Shown here piece after piece: positions 54,801-62,563 of a stretch of DNA of 64,000 nucleotides. The DNA lies in contig NZ_FOQL01000001.1 in the NCBI RefSeq assembly GCF_900113745.1, positions 1,364,001-1,428,000 of the forward strand, written 5' to 3'. Each line of letters opens with the position of its first letter. The stretch's first letter is position 1. The stretch comes from Pseudomonas guineae (lineage in GTDB: Bacteria > Pseudomonadota > Gammaproteobacteria > Pseudomonadales > Pseudomonadaceae). The position numbers were made by a program, and so were the translations under genes. The notes below the pieces were generated by a model. The model made no database searches and had not been told where the DNA came from. It was given only the letters and a program-made list of their open reading frames with translations.

Positions 54801-56351
54801 TGGATCTCCGGGTTTATCTGGGACATCAGCGACCGCAAAGGCGTAGAAGACCAGCTGCAAATGAGCCAACAACGCTTCCGTAACGCCTTCAGTACCGCCC
54901 CTCAGGGCATGGCGCTGGTGTCTCTGCAGGGGCAGTGGCTGGAAGTTAACGACCAGCTCTGCGAGATGCTCGGCTATAGCCGCGAACAGCTGCTGCATAG
55001 CAGCTTCCAACAGATCACCCACCCCGATGACCTGGACGCGGACCTGCAGCATATAGAAGAGTTGCTGGCCGGTGAGATCAACACCTATGAGATGGAAAAA
55101 CGCTACCTAGATAGCCAAGGACGAATCATCTGGGCCTTGCTCAGCGTGTCGCTGGTGCGTGACAGCGCCGGCCAACCCGTGCATTTCGTCTCGCAGATTC
55201 AAGACTTCAGCGAACGTATCGCCGCCGAAATGGCCATTCGCGAACGCGAGGACTACCTGCGCGCCCTGCTCGACAACGTCCTCGATGCGATCATCACCGT
55301 CGACCAACAGGGCTATATCGAAACCTTCAACCACGCGGCCGAGCGCATTTTCGGCTACAGCCACCTGGAGGTCTCAGGGCACCGTGCCACCCTGTTGCTG
55401 CCAGAACCACACCGCTCGATGCGTGCCCGCTATATCAGCCACTTCCTGAAAACCGGCATCCAGAAGATGCTCGGTAAGGACATCGAACTGAGCGCCATGC
55501 GCAGCAACGGTGAATCCTTCACCATCGAGTTGGCCGTCTCGCAGATCAGCTATCAGGGCGAACGTCGCTTTATTGCGGTCATCCGCGATATCGAAGAACG
55601 CAAACGCATCGAGCGGATGAAGAGCGAGTTCGTCTCCACCGTCAGCCATGAACTGCGCACACCGCTAACCGCCATCGCGGGTTCGCTGGGTCTGATCAAC
55701 GGCGGTGCGCTGGGTGAAGTGCCCGCCGCCATTCAGCAAATGCTGCAGATTGCCCAAGACAATAGCGGGCGCCTCAACCTGCTGATCAACGACCTGCTCG
55801 ACATGGACAAACTGGTGGCGGGCAAGATGCTCTTCGCCCTGCACGATGAGGCGCTGCAACCGCTCCTGGAACAGGCCATCGAAGAAAACCAACCGTACGC
55901 CAGCCGCTACCAGGTGCAGCTCAAGCTGCAAGGCCCGGCCACCGACGCCCGAGTGCGCGTCGACAAACTGCGCCTGGCCCAAGTGCTGGCCAACCTGCTG
56001 TCAAATGCGGCGAAGTTCTCGCCCCGGGGCCAGAGCGTGGAAGTCCGCGTGCAACAGCATGACGCTGGCGTGCGCATCAGCGTGACCGATCATGGCCCCG
56101 GCGTACCCGAAAACTTCCAGGCGCGGATCTTCAGCAAATTTTCCCAAGCGGATGCCACCGACACCCGGCAAAAAGGTGGCACGGGGCTGGGCTTGGCGAT
56201 CAGCAAAGAAATCATCGAGCGCATGGGCGGGCAGATTGGCTTCGACTCCACCGTGGGTAAAGGCGCGACTTTCTGGCTCGAACTGACTAATCTGGCCGCA
56301 AAAGCGCAGCCAGAGCTGCCACAGCAACCCGAGGACAACCGCCATGCCTGA
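51873..56351 (+). CDS. Giant multi-sensor histidine kinase (2 GAF, 4 PAS)
   Basis: 1492 aa from ATG 51873. TM1 (about 12-33), an extracytoplasmic sensor of some 300 residues (helix SQQELQQQAQLLAETIAADAW, then a Cache-like part), and TM2 (about 335-352). Two GAF domains follow (about 390-545 and 555-725; the second has GDTYCSIALQGDDVLAIANM). Four PAS domains come next (about 730-855, 870-985, 990-1110, 1115-1240). The last resembles FixL's PAS, but the heme His position is Arg (RSMRARY). HisKA H-box TVSHELRTPLTAIAG (His about 1257) and HATPase with LLSNAAKFSP, DHGPGVP and GTGLGLAISKEII. No receiver domain is fused; the next gene supplies one. Confidence 0.92.
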   Translation: MDKQNRLSAIHWIVGLGSLSLAVFFSVLGGLALNQQQALWDQQIAKQHELQSLTLRNSQQELQQQAQLLAETIAADAWLIELVRQAHALQSSEPIDIQSLNAIRNQLYTRLAPRWRNLQSIRPFALFVHLAPAAEVLLRVHKPQWFADFPSAQRPMLLDSLAQSTTTAGLIASAQSLSMRAIVPLRAASLEGPANVGALEVSLDVLGYLQQLDHELDAGVALLFKRSIRAPGSSTDVRHTPITNSEYWHLAGFSQVQVQNWQAQQRLPAPEAGNTFKLLDDQGRTYLLNQVRLSDYQAAVSGGDSQVLALTWRDISTLFSQHQSDRRWLVGKWLLAWCAAEALLLLLLQATRHSSQRVIRQHNAALQEQNQHIEQSRQLLALIAETQAVYINTDNQREAFDKLLVRILEVSASQFGFIGEILQDDGGVRFLRTFAISNIAWDADTRAFYDAHMLQGLEFRNLDSLFGQVIRSGQPLITNDAVNHPKRAGLPPGHPPLLAFAGLPIHANGELLGMLGLANREGGYDDFITQLQPLLATLGQVLDALRRDSQQTLTQQRWQRQQAALRALNEIAALPKLSTKEQLRQALQLGAEFYGMPIGIISQIEAQNYQVLVQVSPPDSLHDGQCFVLGDTYCSIALQGDDVLAIANMGESHYAAHPCYPLFALESYIGTSIWVAGERFGTLCYAASEARHAPFDEADEEFLRLFARWIGATLERLRHEEQALEARLFLQAVLDSATGVSIITTDIQGQITLFNSGAERQLGYNSADVIGQHSSVRFHLADEIQARGAQLSREEGCEISGFNVFTCIPDKGGPETRQWTYVRKDGEPRIVNLTVSAMRDSHGAISGYLGIASDINDLHQATRSLQKSESRFRGLVANLPGAVYRCRNDANWTMSYLSEEVFALSGYPANEFINNRVRSFSSVVHPDDLPITYHALSAIERQESFELTYRVQHADGHSVWVREKGRGEYDNAGQLLWISGFIWDISDRKGVEDQLQMSQQRFRNAFSTAPQGMALVSLQGQWLEVNDQLCEMLGYSREQLLHSSFQQITHPDDLDADLQHIEELLAGEINTYEMEKRYLDSQGRIIWALLSVSLVRDSAGQPVHFVSQIQDFSERIAAEMAIREREDYLRALLDNVLDAIITVDQQGYIETFNHAAERIFGYSHLEVSGHRATLLLPEPHRSMRARYISHFLKTGIQKMLGKDIELSAMRSNGESFTIELAVSQISYQGERRFIAVIRDIEERKRIERMKSEFVSTVSHELRTPLTAIAGSLGLINGGALGEVPAAIQQMLQIAQDNSGRLNLLINDLLDMDKLVAGKMLFALHDEALQPLLEQAIEENQPYASRYQVQLKLQGPATDARVRVDKLRLAQVLANLLSNAAKFSPRGQSVEVRVQQHDAGVRISVTDHGPGVPENFQARIFSKFSQADATDTRQKGGTGLGLAISKEIIERMGGQIGFDSTVGKGATFWLELTNLAAKAQPELPQQPEDNRHA

Positions 56352-56730
56352 CCTGCAACGTATCCTGCATGTGGAAGATGATCCTTCGATCCAAGCCGTG
56401 GCCAAAATCGCCTTGGAGGCAGTCGGCGGCTTTCAGGTGCTCAGCTGCTCATCCGGGCAAGATGCGCTGGACCAACTGCAGGGCTTTGCCCCGGATTTTA
56501 TCCTCCTCGATGTGATGATGCCGAACATGGACGGCCCGCAAACGCTGGCGCGCATCGCGCGGCTAATCGACATCAACCACGTGCCGGTGGTCTTTATGAC
56601 TGCCAAGGTGCAGCCAGCGGAAATTGCTCATTACCGCAGCCTCGGTGCCCGCGATGTGATCATCAAGCCCTTTGACCCGATGCAGTTGGCCGCGCAGGTG
56701 CGCAAAATCTGGAGCCAGGTTCATGAGTAA
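56344..56730 (+). CDS. Single-domain CheY-like response regulator
   Basis: 128 aa, receiver only: RILHVEDDPSIQAVAKIAL, Asp in FILLDVMMPNMDG (about 56), FMTAKVQP and IIKPFDPMQLA. The gene overlaps the kinase gene by 8 nt and the next gene by 8 nt, so all three are coupled. It likely shuttles phosphate between the kinase and the Hpt of the downstream protein. Confidence 0.93.
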   Translation: MPDLQRILHVEDDPSIQAVAKIALEAVGGFQVLSCSSGQDALDQLQGFAPDFILLDVMMPNMDGPQTLARIARLIDINHVPVVFMTAKVQPAEIAHYRSLGARDVIIKPFDPMQLAAQVRKIWSQVHE

Positions 56731-58375
56731 AGGCGATACTGCGGCCAATACATTGCAGCAGCACCTGCAACAACTGAGTGACGCCTTCGCCTTGCGCCTG
56801 CAGGAAGAGTTACCCGCGCTGGGGCAGAGCGCCGAACGCCTGCTGCAGACCGCAGACCCGCAGGAACAGGTACAACAGCTACAGAGCCTGCGCGACCAGC
56901 TGCACAAACTCGCGGGTACCGCCGGCACCTTCGGCTTCAGCAGCCTCGGCCAACGTGCCCGCGAGCTGGAGCTGGACGCCGATCAATGGCTGCACACCCT
57001 GCAGCAAGAACAGCAGGGTCTGCAGGCGTTCAGCCACAGCTTGCAACTGCTGGCTAAGCAGGAGTTTCAGAGCGATCCGAAACAAATGCCAGCGCCACAA
57101 AAAGCGCCTCTCACCAAGCCTATGCAGAGCACACGGCGCATCTACATACTCGAAGATCAGCTGGCGATTGGCGAAAACATGCGCCAAACGCTCAACAATT
57201 TCGGCTACCAAGCTGAACACTTCTCGCGTATCGCAGAGCTGGATGCCGCCTTGCAACAGCAGTTGCCGGATGCCTTGATCGTCGACGTCAATCTGCCCGA
57301 CGAAAGCCTCACCGGCCTGCAATATGCTGCTGGCCTGCAAGAGCGCTTGGCGGAGCCATTGCCGCTGCTGGTGATCACTACCCAAAACGATTTCGCCACT
57401 CACCTCGAAGCTGTGCGTGTCGGCGCGATGGGTTTCTTCACCAAGCCGGTAGACATCCCGCAGCTAGAAAACCGCCTGGAACGCTGTTTCTCCCAGCAGC
57501 AAGGTGAACCTTATCGGGTGCTGGTCATCGACGACGACCGCGAATTGGCCAGCCGTTTCAGCCTGATTCTGCGCGGCGCCAACATGCGTGTAGAGATGCT
57601 GTATGAGCCCGCCGAAATTTTTGCCCGCATGCGTGATTTCAACCCTGAAGTCATCCTGCTGGATGTCAATATGCCCGACTGTACCGGCCCTGAACTGGCA
57701 CAGATCATCCGCATGAACGATGAGTGGCTACGTGTGCCGATCATCTACCTGTCAGCGGAAACCGATATCAACCGGCAAATGAGTGCCCTGATCAAGGCCG
57801 GTGATGACTTTGTCACCAAACCGATCTCCGATAACGCCCTGGTCGCCGCCGTGTTCTCACGCGCCCAGCGCGCACGGCTGCTGAGTAACGCGCTGTCACG
57901 CGACAGCCTCACTGGTCTGCTTAAGCACGCCGATATCAAAGAACAAGCCGCCGTCGAACTGGAGCGCGCGCTGCGCAGCGGCAAACCGGCCAGCGTGGGC
58001 ATGCTGGATATCGATTTTTTCAAGAAGGTCAATGACAACTACGGCCATGCCGCCGGCGACAACGTAATCCGCGCCCTGGCCAACTTGCTTCGTCAGCGCC
58101 TGCGCCGTATCGACAGCCTAGGCCGTTACGGTGGCGAGGAGTTCCTCGTGGTACTGCCCGACTGTACTGCCGAGCAAGCCTGGGGGGTGCTCGACGAAAT
58201 CCGCCAGCGGTTCGCCGAACTGACCTTTATCGCCAGCGGCAGCGAATTCTCAGTCACTCTCAGTGCCGGCGTCGCCTCCACCGCAGACACCTCAAACAGC
58301 GCCAGCGAGCTGCTGGAGAAAGCCGACCAGGCGCTGTATGCAGCCAAACATGGCGGCCGTAATCAGGTGCGTTAG
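56723..58375 (+). CDS. Hpt-REC-REC-GGDEF diguanylate cyclase
   Basis: The ATG at 56723 gives 550 aa. An Hpt domain (about 1-120) has phosphorylatable His61 in LHKLAGTAGTFGF. REC1 (about 134-245) has LEDQ at the start and VDVNLPDESLTG as acceptor region; REC2 (about 257-370) has LVIDDDRELASRF, ILLDVNMPDCTG and VTKPISDNAL. GGDEF (about 385-548): RYGGEEFLVVLPD intact, with an RRID inhibitory site (RxxD) five residues before GGEEF. The fused Hpt and two receivers suggest that a phosphorelay from the kinase upstream switches c-di-GMP synthesis on or off. It is the last gene of the operon. Confidence 0.93.
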   Translation: MSKGDTAANTLQQHLQQLSDAFALRLQEELPALGQSAERLLQTADPQEQVQQLQSLRDQLHKLAGTAGTFGFSSLGQRARELELDADQWLHTLQQEQQGLQAFSHSLQLLAKQEFQSDPKQMPAPQKAPLTKPMQSTRRIYILEDQLAIGENMRQTLNNFGYQAEHFSRIAELDAALQQQLPDALIVDVNLPDESLTGLQYAAGLQERLAEPLPLLVITTQNDFATHLEAVRVGAMGFFTKPVDIPQLENRLERCFSQQQGEPYRVLVIDDDRELASRFSLILRGANMRVEMLYEPAEIFARMRDFNPEVILLDVNMPDCTGPELAQIIRMNDEWLRVPIIYLSAETDINRQMSALIKAGDDFVTKPISDNALVAAVFSRAQRARLLSNALSRDSLTGLLKHADIKEQAAVELERALRSGKPASVGMLDIDFFKKVNDNYGHAAGDNVIRALANLLRQRLRRIDSLGRYGGEEFLVVLPDCTAEQAWGVLDEIRQRFAELTFIASGSEFSVTLSAGVASTADTSNSASELLEKADQALYAAKHGGRNQVR

Positions 58376-58423
58376 GCCTATCGCCAGCGGCCTGAAGAGC
58401 ACAACCCCGCGACCCCTTAAGAC

Positions 58424-58446
58424 TGCCGGCAAAGTGTTTGCCGGCA
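58424..58446. terminator. Perfect hairpin after the GGDEF gene
   Basis: TGCCGGCAAA and TTTGCCGGCA form a 10-bp stem around GTG, 48 bp past the stop. There is no T run after it, so termination may be weak or need a factor. Confidence 0.5.
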
Positions 58447-58506
58447 TCTGCGCGTGCCAATCAAACTTTACAAATCATGTCGAAGCCGGAACTCAGTGCA
58501 AAATTA

Positions 58507-58526
58507 TTGTACAAACGTTGTGCAAA
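58507..58526 (+). promoter_or_regulatory. TTGTACAAA/TTGTGCAAA repeat upstream of the fasciclin gene
   Basis: TTGTACAAA and TTGTGCAAA repeat with an 11-bp period, 29 bp before the start codon; TTGTACAA is itself a palindrome. TGTACA-type sites are used by LitR/MlrA-like MerR regulators. The repeat is clear; the regulator is speculation. Confidence 0.45.
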
Positions 58527-58554
58527 ACAAATAACCCTGTATCAGGAGATTTTT

Positions 58555-59067
58555 ATGTTTGCTCAACTGACTTCGACCACCCAACGCCTCAAGCGCACGC
58601 TGATGCTAGCGACAGCCACCCTTACAGTCGCGGCAATGCCGGCCTTTGCAGACATGCACGGCGATAAGAAAGACATCGTCGACACCGCTGTCGCCGCCGG
58701 TCAATTCAACACCCTGGTAACCGCCGTCACTGCAGCGGGCCTGGTTGATACCCTCAAAGGTGAGGGGCCCTTCACCGTCTTCGCACCCAATGATGCGGCA
58801 TTCGCTAAGATCCCCAAGGCTGACCTCGACGCCTTGCTGGCTGACAAGGACAAACTCACGGCCGTGCTCACCTACCACGTCGTCCCGGGCAAGCTGATGG
58901 CGGCTGACCTGGCCGGTAAGTCCGCGCTAAAAACTGTACAAGGTGGTGAGCTGATGCTGGATACCAGCAATGGCGTCAGCGTTGATGGAGCCTCGGTCGT
59001 TGCGGCGGATATCGAGACCAGCAACGGCGTGATTCACGTCATCGACTCGGTGGTGCTGCCCAAGTAA
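58555..59067 (+). CDS. Secreted fasciclin-domain protein
   Basis: The ATG at 58555 follows a good AGGAG (58544-58548) and gives 170 aa; longer readings run through the promoter. Signal peptide: [21 protein letters not shown], given here by its hydrophobic core, cleaved after AFA (near residue 31). One FAS1 domain: the H1 box [17 protein letters not shown] and the H2 box [17 protein letters not shown]1 proteins mediate adhesion or stress responses in many bacteria; function here is unknown. It is monocistronic, with its own terminator and an AT-rich repeat upstream. Confidence 0.93.
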   Translation: MFAQLTSTTQRLKRTLMLATATLTVAAMPAFADMHGDKKDIVDTAVAAGQFNTLVTAVTAAGLVDTLKGEGPFTVFAPNDAAFAKIPKADLDALLADKDKLTAVLTYHVVPGKLMAADLAGKSALKTVQGGELMLDTSNGVSVDGASVVAADIETSNGVIHVIDSVVLPK

Positions 59068-59097
59068 CAGCAGGCTTAGCCATTCGCAAAACACACA

Positions 59098-59130
59098 AAG
59101 GCCGCCCCTTTTTAGGGTCGGCCTTTTTTA
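59098..59130 (+). terminator. Intrinsic terminator of the fasciclin gene
   Basis: AAAGGCCGCCCC pairs with GGGTCGGCCTTT across a short T-rich loop, then TTTTA. 31 bp after the stop codon. Confidence 0.85.
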
Positions 59131-59166
59131 TTGGGTAAGCACTGAACGCCACTCGAGCTTGGCTTT

Positions 59167-59216
59167 GTGAAATTTATAGCGTAAGTTTTCATGAAAATAT
59201 TTAAATATAATTTCAC
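59167..59216. promoter_or_regulatory. Nested palindromes upstream of the gamma-glutamylputrescine cluster
   Basis: GTGAAATT (59167-59174) and AATTTCAC (59209-59216) are perfect inverted arms. Between them lie two perfect 12-bp palindromes sharing one base: TTTTCATGAAAA (59186-59197) and ATATTTAAATAT (59197-59208). The right arm ends just before the Shine-Dalgarno GAGG. The XRE-cupin regulator encoded 1.4 kb downstream is the likely ligand, by analogy with PuuR. Confidence 0.55.
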
Positions 59217-59226
59217 GAGGCGCGCC

Positions 59227-60516
59227 ATGTTTAAACAATCCGCCCAGCACATCAGCACCTACTACGCCGCCACCTACCCGGGTCAAATCCCGCTGCGTCC
59301 GCGCCTGCAGGCGCCATTGCAGTGCGATGTTTTGATCATCGGCGGTGGCTTCAGCGGCCTGCACACCGCATTGCGCTTGGCCCTGGCCGGCAAGAAGGTG
59401 GTAGTGCTGGAAGCCAGTCGCCTGGCCTGGGCCGCCTCCGGGCGTAACGGTGGGCAGGCGTTGCCGGGTTGGTCGTGCGACATGCCACCGTTCGAAAAGG
59501 CCCTCGGCCTGGAGCGCGCGCGCCGCCTGTGGGACAGCATGGTCTGGGCCACCGAAGAAATGCGCGCGCTGCCTGAGCGTCACAACTTCGACATTGATTA
59601 CCGCACCGGGGCAATCTACACCGCGGTGTTGCCGCGCCGGGTGAAGCAGCTGCAGGAAAGCCTCGAAGAAGCCGAGCAGAAATACGGTTATTCGCAGCTG
59701 AGCTTTATCCCTAAAGAACAGCTGCCCGAGTGGATCGCCAGCCCGCGTTACTTGGCCGCCCTGCATGACGCCGGTGCAGCCCATCTCAACCCACTGAAAC
59801 TGGCCCAAGGCCTGGCGACAGCTATTGAAGCCGCGGGCGGGCAGATTTTCGAACAAACCAAGGCGCTGGACTACCGCGAAAGCGCAGGTGGCTATGTGGC
59901 GCGCACCGAACAGGGTGAAGTACGCAGCGATTTGCTGGTACTGGCCTGCAACGCCTATATCGATAAGCTCGACCCACAACTGGCGAAACGCCTGCTGCCG
60001 GTCGGCTCCTATCAAGTCGCCACCGCGCCATTGGACCCAGAACTGGCGCGCTCGCTGTTCCCCCGCGGCACCTGCGCCATCGATAACCAGTTCGTGCCGG
60101 ATTACTTCCGCGTCACCCCGGACAACCGCCTGCTGTTCGGCGGCGGCTGCACCTACCTCGGCGGCATTCCCAACGACGTACCCGCTGCCACCCGACCCTA
60201 TCTAGAGCGGGTGTTCCCGCAACTGCGCGGTGTGCAGATTGATTACGGCTGGGGCGGGCATATCGACTGCACCATGCAGCGCACTCCAGATGTCGGTCAT
60301 CAGGGCCAGAAGTACTGGCTGCAAGGCTTCTCCGGCCACGGCATCTTACCGACGCTGGCAGCCGCCCGTGCAGTCAGCGACGCGATTCTTGGCGACAGCG
60401 ACCTGCTTGAGCTCTATCAGGGGCTGAGCAACCCACGCTTCCCCGGTGGCGACCTGCTGGCTGCGCCTATCGAAGCGGTGGGCAAGGCCTGGTATCGGCT
60501 GCGCGATTCAATCTGA
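59227..60516 (+). CDS. puuB: FAD-dependent gamma-glutamylputrescine oxidoreductase-like enzyme
   Basis: The ATG at 59227 with GAGG 6 nt upstream gives 429 aa. FAD-binding Rossmann motif CDVLIIGGGFSGLHTALRLA near residue 36 and VVVLEASRLAWAASGRNGGQ near 60, the pattern of DadA/PuuB-type amine oxidases. The C-terminal FAD site reads WLQGFSGHGILPTLAAARAV. PuuB oxidises gamma-glutamylputrescine to the aldehyde. The regulator and gamma-glutamylputrescine synthetase-like genes follow on the same strand, which supports the role; the homologous KauB/PauB enzymes of Pseudomonas act on polyamines too. Substrate is inferred. Confidence 0.85.
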   Translation: MFKQSAQHISTYYAATYPGQIPLRPRLQAPLQCDVLIIGGGFSGLHTALRLALAGKKVVVLEASRLAWAASGRNGGQALPGWSCDMPPFEKALGLERARRLWDSMVWATEEMRALPERHNFDIDYRTGAIYTAVLPRRVKQLQESLEEAEQKYGYSQLSFIPKEQLPEWIASPRYLAALHDAGAAHLNPLKLAQGLATAIEAAGGQIFEQTKALDYRESAGGYVARTEQGEVRSDLLVLACNAYIDKLDPQLAKRLLPVGSYQVATAPLDPELARSLFPRGTCAIDNQFVPDYFRVTPDNRLLFGGGCTYLGGIPNDVPAATRPYLERVFPQLRGVQIDYGWGGHIDCTMQRTPDVGHQGQKYWLQGFSGHGILPTLAAARAVSDAILGDSDLLELYQGLSNPRFPGGDLLAAPIEAVGKAWYRLRDSI

Positions 60517-60586
60517 CCCTGACGCCCGGAAGTAATCCGGCTCAGCCATCCCCGGATGACCTCCGGGCACCATCACAAGGCCAACC

Positions 60587-61144
60587 ATGGACATGCAGGA
60601 AGAAATCGAAGGTCTAGCGATCCTGATCCGCGACCTGCGTAAGCATAAGAACATCACCCTGGGTGAGCTGGCCGCACGCATCGACCGTTCGGTGGGCTTT
60701 CTCTCGCAAGTTGAGCGCGGCTTATCGCGCCCGACCGTGGCCGACCTCACCGCCATCAGCGAAATCCTCGGTGTGCCGACCACCTACTTCTATAGCTTGA
60801 GCAAGCCGCGTGAAGTGCCCTGGGTCACCCGCCCCGGTGAACGTCGCACGCTGTATTACGCCGGCGGGATCACCGACGTGTTGGCCTCGCCGACCATGGC
60901 CGGCGGCTTCTCAATGCTCGAAAGCCACCTACAGTCCGGCGCCACCAGCGGCGAGGGCCACTTGAATGACAGCTCCGAGCAAGGCGGCTTCGTCCTCGAA
61001 GGCGAGCTGACACTCTGGTACGGCGAAGACGCCGAACCGGTAACGCTCGGCCCGAATGACAGCTTCCAGTTACCGCCGCATGCACAGTTTCGCTACGCCA
61101 ACCTTTCCGATTTACCCACACGAGTGCTTTGGATCTTCACCTGA
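60587..61144 (+). CDS. puuR: XRE-cupin transcriptional regulator (PuuR-like)
   Basis: 185 aa. HTH of the XRE type (about 10-65): LAILIRDLRKHKNITLGELA, then VGFLSQVERGLSRPTVADL. A cupin domain follows (about 105-180): GEGHLNDSSEQGGFVLEGEL, then FQLPPHAQFRYANLSDLPTR. PuuR represses putrescine catabolism genes in E. coli, where putrescine relieves repression. It lies between the oxidase and synthetase genes, 70 bp after the former and 17 bp before the latter, so the three are likely one operon. The nested palindromes at 59167-59216 are candidate operators. Confidence 0.88.
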   Translation: MDMQEEIEGLAILIRDLRKHKNITLGELAARIDRSVGFLSQVERGLSRPTVADLTAISEILGVPTTYFYSLSKPREVPWVTRPGERRTLYYAGGITDVLASPTMAGGFSMLESHLQSGATSGEGHLNDSSEQGGFVLEGELTLWYGEDAEPVTLGPNDSFQLPPHAQFRYANLSDLPTRVLWIFT

Positions 61145-61161
61145 TCCGCGCAGATACCGCC

Positions 61162-62514
61162 ATGACAACAACAATGAAATTCCCCGACCTGCTTAGCGAA
61201 GTTCGCGCCTTCCGCGCCGCGCATCCTGAGGTACGTTACGTCGACCTGATCAGCCTGGATATTCCCGGGCATTTCTACGGCAAGCGCTACCCCATCGACA
61301 TGCTGGAAAAAGTTGCCGCCGGCAGCCCGCTGAAAATCCCGCAAAACTGTGTGCTGCTGGGTGTACAGGGTGGCCTGCATCCGATTGGTGACTACTGTTT
61401 TAACGACGGCGACCCAGACGCGCCGCGCCGGCTGATCCCCGGCACGCTCAAGCCGGTGCGCTGGGAAAGTCAGCCGCTGGGGCAGATGTTGATCAGCTCG
61501 GACGGCACCGCCGCACCGATTGAGTTCGAACCGCGCGAGGTCTTGGCCCGCGTGCTCAAGCGCTTGTCAGCACGCGGTATTCGCCCGGTGGTGGCCTTCG
61601 AACTTGAGTTCTACCTGTTCGACCGAAAACTGCAGGGCGGCCTGCCGCAGTTCCCCCGCGATCCGCTGTGCGGCGATGAAGATGACCAGCCGAACATGCA
61701 CATTGAACGTTTGTCGCGCTTTGCCGATGTGCTGCACGAGATTGTCGATGCCGCCAATGAGCAAGGCGTAGACGCCAACGTGATCACCGCCGAACTCGGG
61801 CCCGGCCAGTTCGAGATCAACTTCGGTCATTGCGACGACGGTCTGCGCGCCGCCGACTGGGCCGCCTTGTTCTGCCGCAGCACCCGCGGCGTAGCCCTTA
61901 AGCACGGCCAGCGTGCCAGTTTTATGAGCAAGCCTTACTTGCAGGCGCCAGGCAGCGGCATGCACGTGCACGTAAGCCTGTATGACGCCGCCGGCAACAA
62001 CCTGCTGGCCGCCGACGACCAGCGCCCCATGCGCCACGCCGTGGCCGGCTGCCTGGAACTTTTACCGCATTGCATGCCGATCTTCTCGGCCAACCACAAT
62101 GCCTTCCGCCGCTACGGCGCCATGGTTAACGCCGCGAGCCGCGCCAGCTGGGGTTATGAAGACCGCGATGCGTGCATCCGCATTCCCGAATCAGACGGTA
62201 AAAACCTGCGCATCGAACACCGCCTGGCCGGCGCTGACGCCAATCCGTACTTGGTGCTGGCCGCCATCCTGATCGGCATGGAACATGGCCTGGATGCTGG
62301 CAAAGAGCCGATTGCGCCGCTCAACGACGACCGCAGCAGCGGTATCGACTTCCCCCAGGACATGCTCGGTGCGGTCAGCGCCATGCGTGACCATCCGGTG
62401 GTCAACCAGGGGTTGGGCGAAGAGTTTGTGATGGTCTACTGCGAAAACAAACGCCAGGACCATCTGGCCTTTATGCAGGAAGTCAGCGCGCGGGAGTACC
62501 GCTGGTTTCTCTAG
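61162..62514 (+). CDS. puuA: Glutamine synthetase-family gamma-glutamylputrescine synthetase
   Basis: The ATG at 61162 gives 450 aa (a second ATG lies four codons later). GS-III/PuuA-type fold: VAFELEFYLFDRKLQ near residue 148 with the metal-binding Glu residues, LGPGQFEINFGHCDD near 213, GSGMHVHVSLYDAAGNN near 264 and RIEHRLAGADANPYLVLAAIL near 352. These enzymes ligate Glu to putrescine using ATP. Pseudomonas carry several PauA/SpuI paralogues, so the exact polyamine is open. It completes the cluster after oxidase and regulator and is followed by a terminator. Confidence 0.9.
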   Translation: MTTTMKFPDLLSEVRAFRAAHPEVRYVDLISLDIPGHFYGKRYPIDMLEKVAAGSPLKIPQNCVLLGVQGGLHPIGDYCFNDGDPDAPRRLIPGTLKPVRWESQPLGQMLISSDGTAAPIEFEPREVLARVLKRLSARGIRPVVAFELEFYLFDRKLQGGLPQFPRDPLCGDEDDQPNMHIERLSRFADVLHEIVDAANEQGVDANVITAELGPGQFEINFGHCDDGLRAADWAALFCRSTRGVALKHGQRASFMSKPYLQAPGSGMHVHVSLYDAAGNNLLAADDQRPMRHAVAGCLELLPHCMPIFSANHNAFRRYGAMVNAASRASWGYEDRDACIRIPESDGKNLRIEHRLAGADANPYLVLAAILIGMEHGLDAGKEPIAPLNDDRSSGIDFPQDMLGAVSAMRDHPVVNQGLGEEFVMVYCENKRQDHLAFMQEVSAREYRWFL

Positions 62515-62526
62515 CGCTCAGACACA

Positions 62527-62563
62527 CAGCACATCCGTGGCTTACACCGCGGGTGTGCTGTTT
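62527..62563. terminator. Terminator hairpin between puuA and chrA
   Basis: CAGCACATCC and GGGTGTGCTG form a 10-bp stem with one G-U pair, followed by TTTC on the plus strand. The right end touches the last codon of convergent chrA, so it probably serves puuA. Confidence 0.7.
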
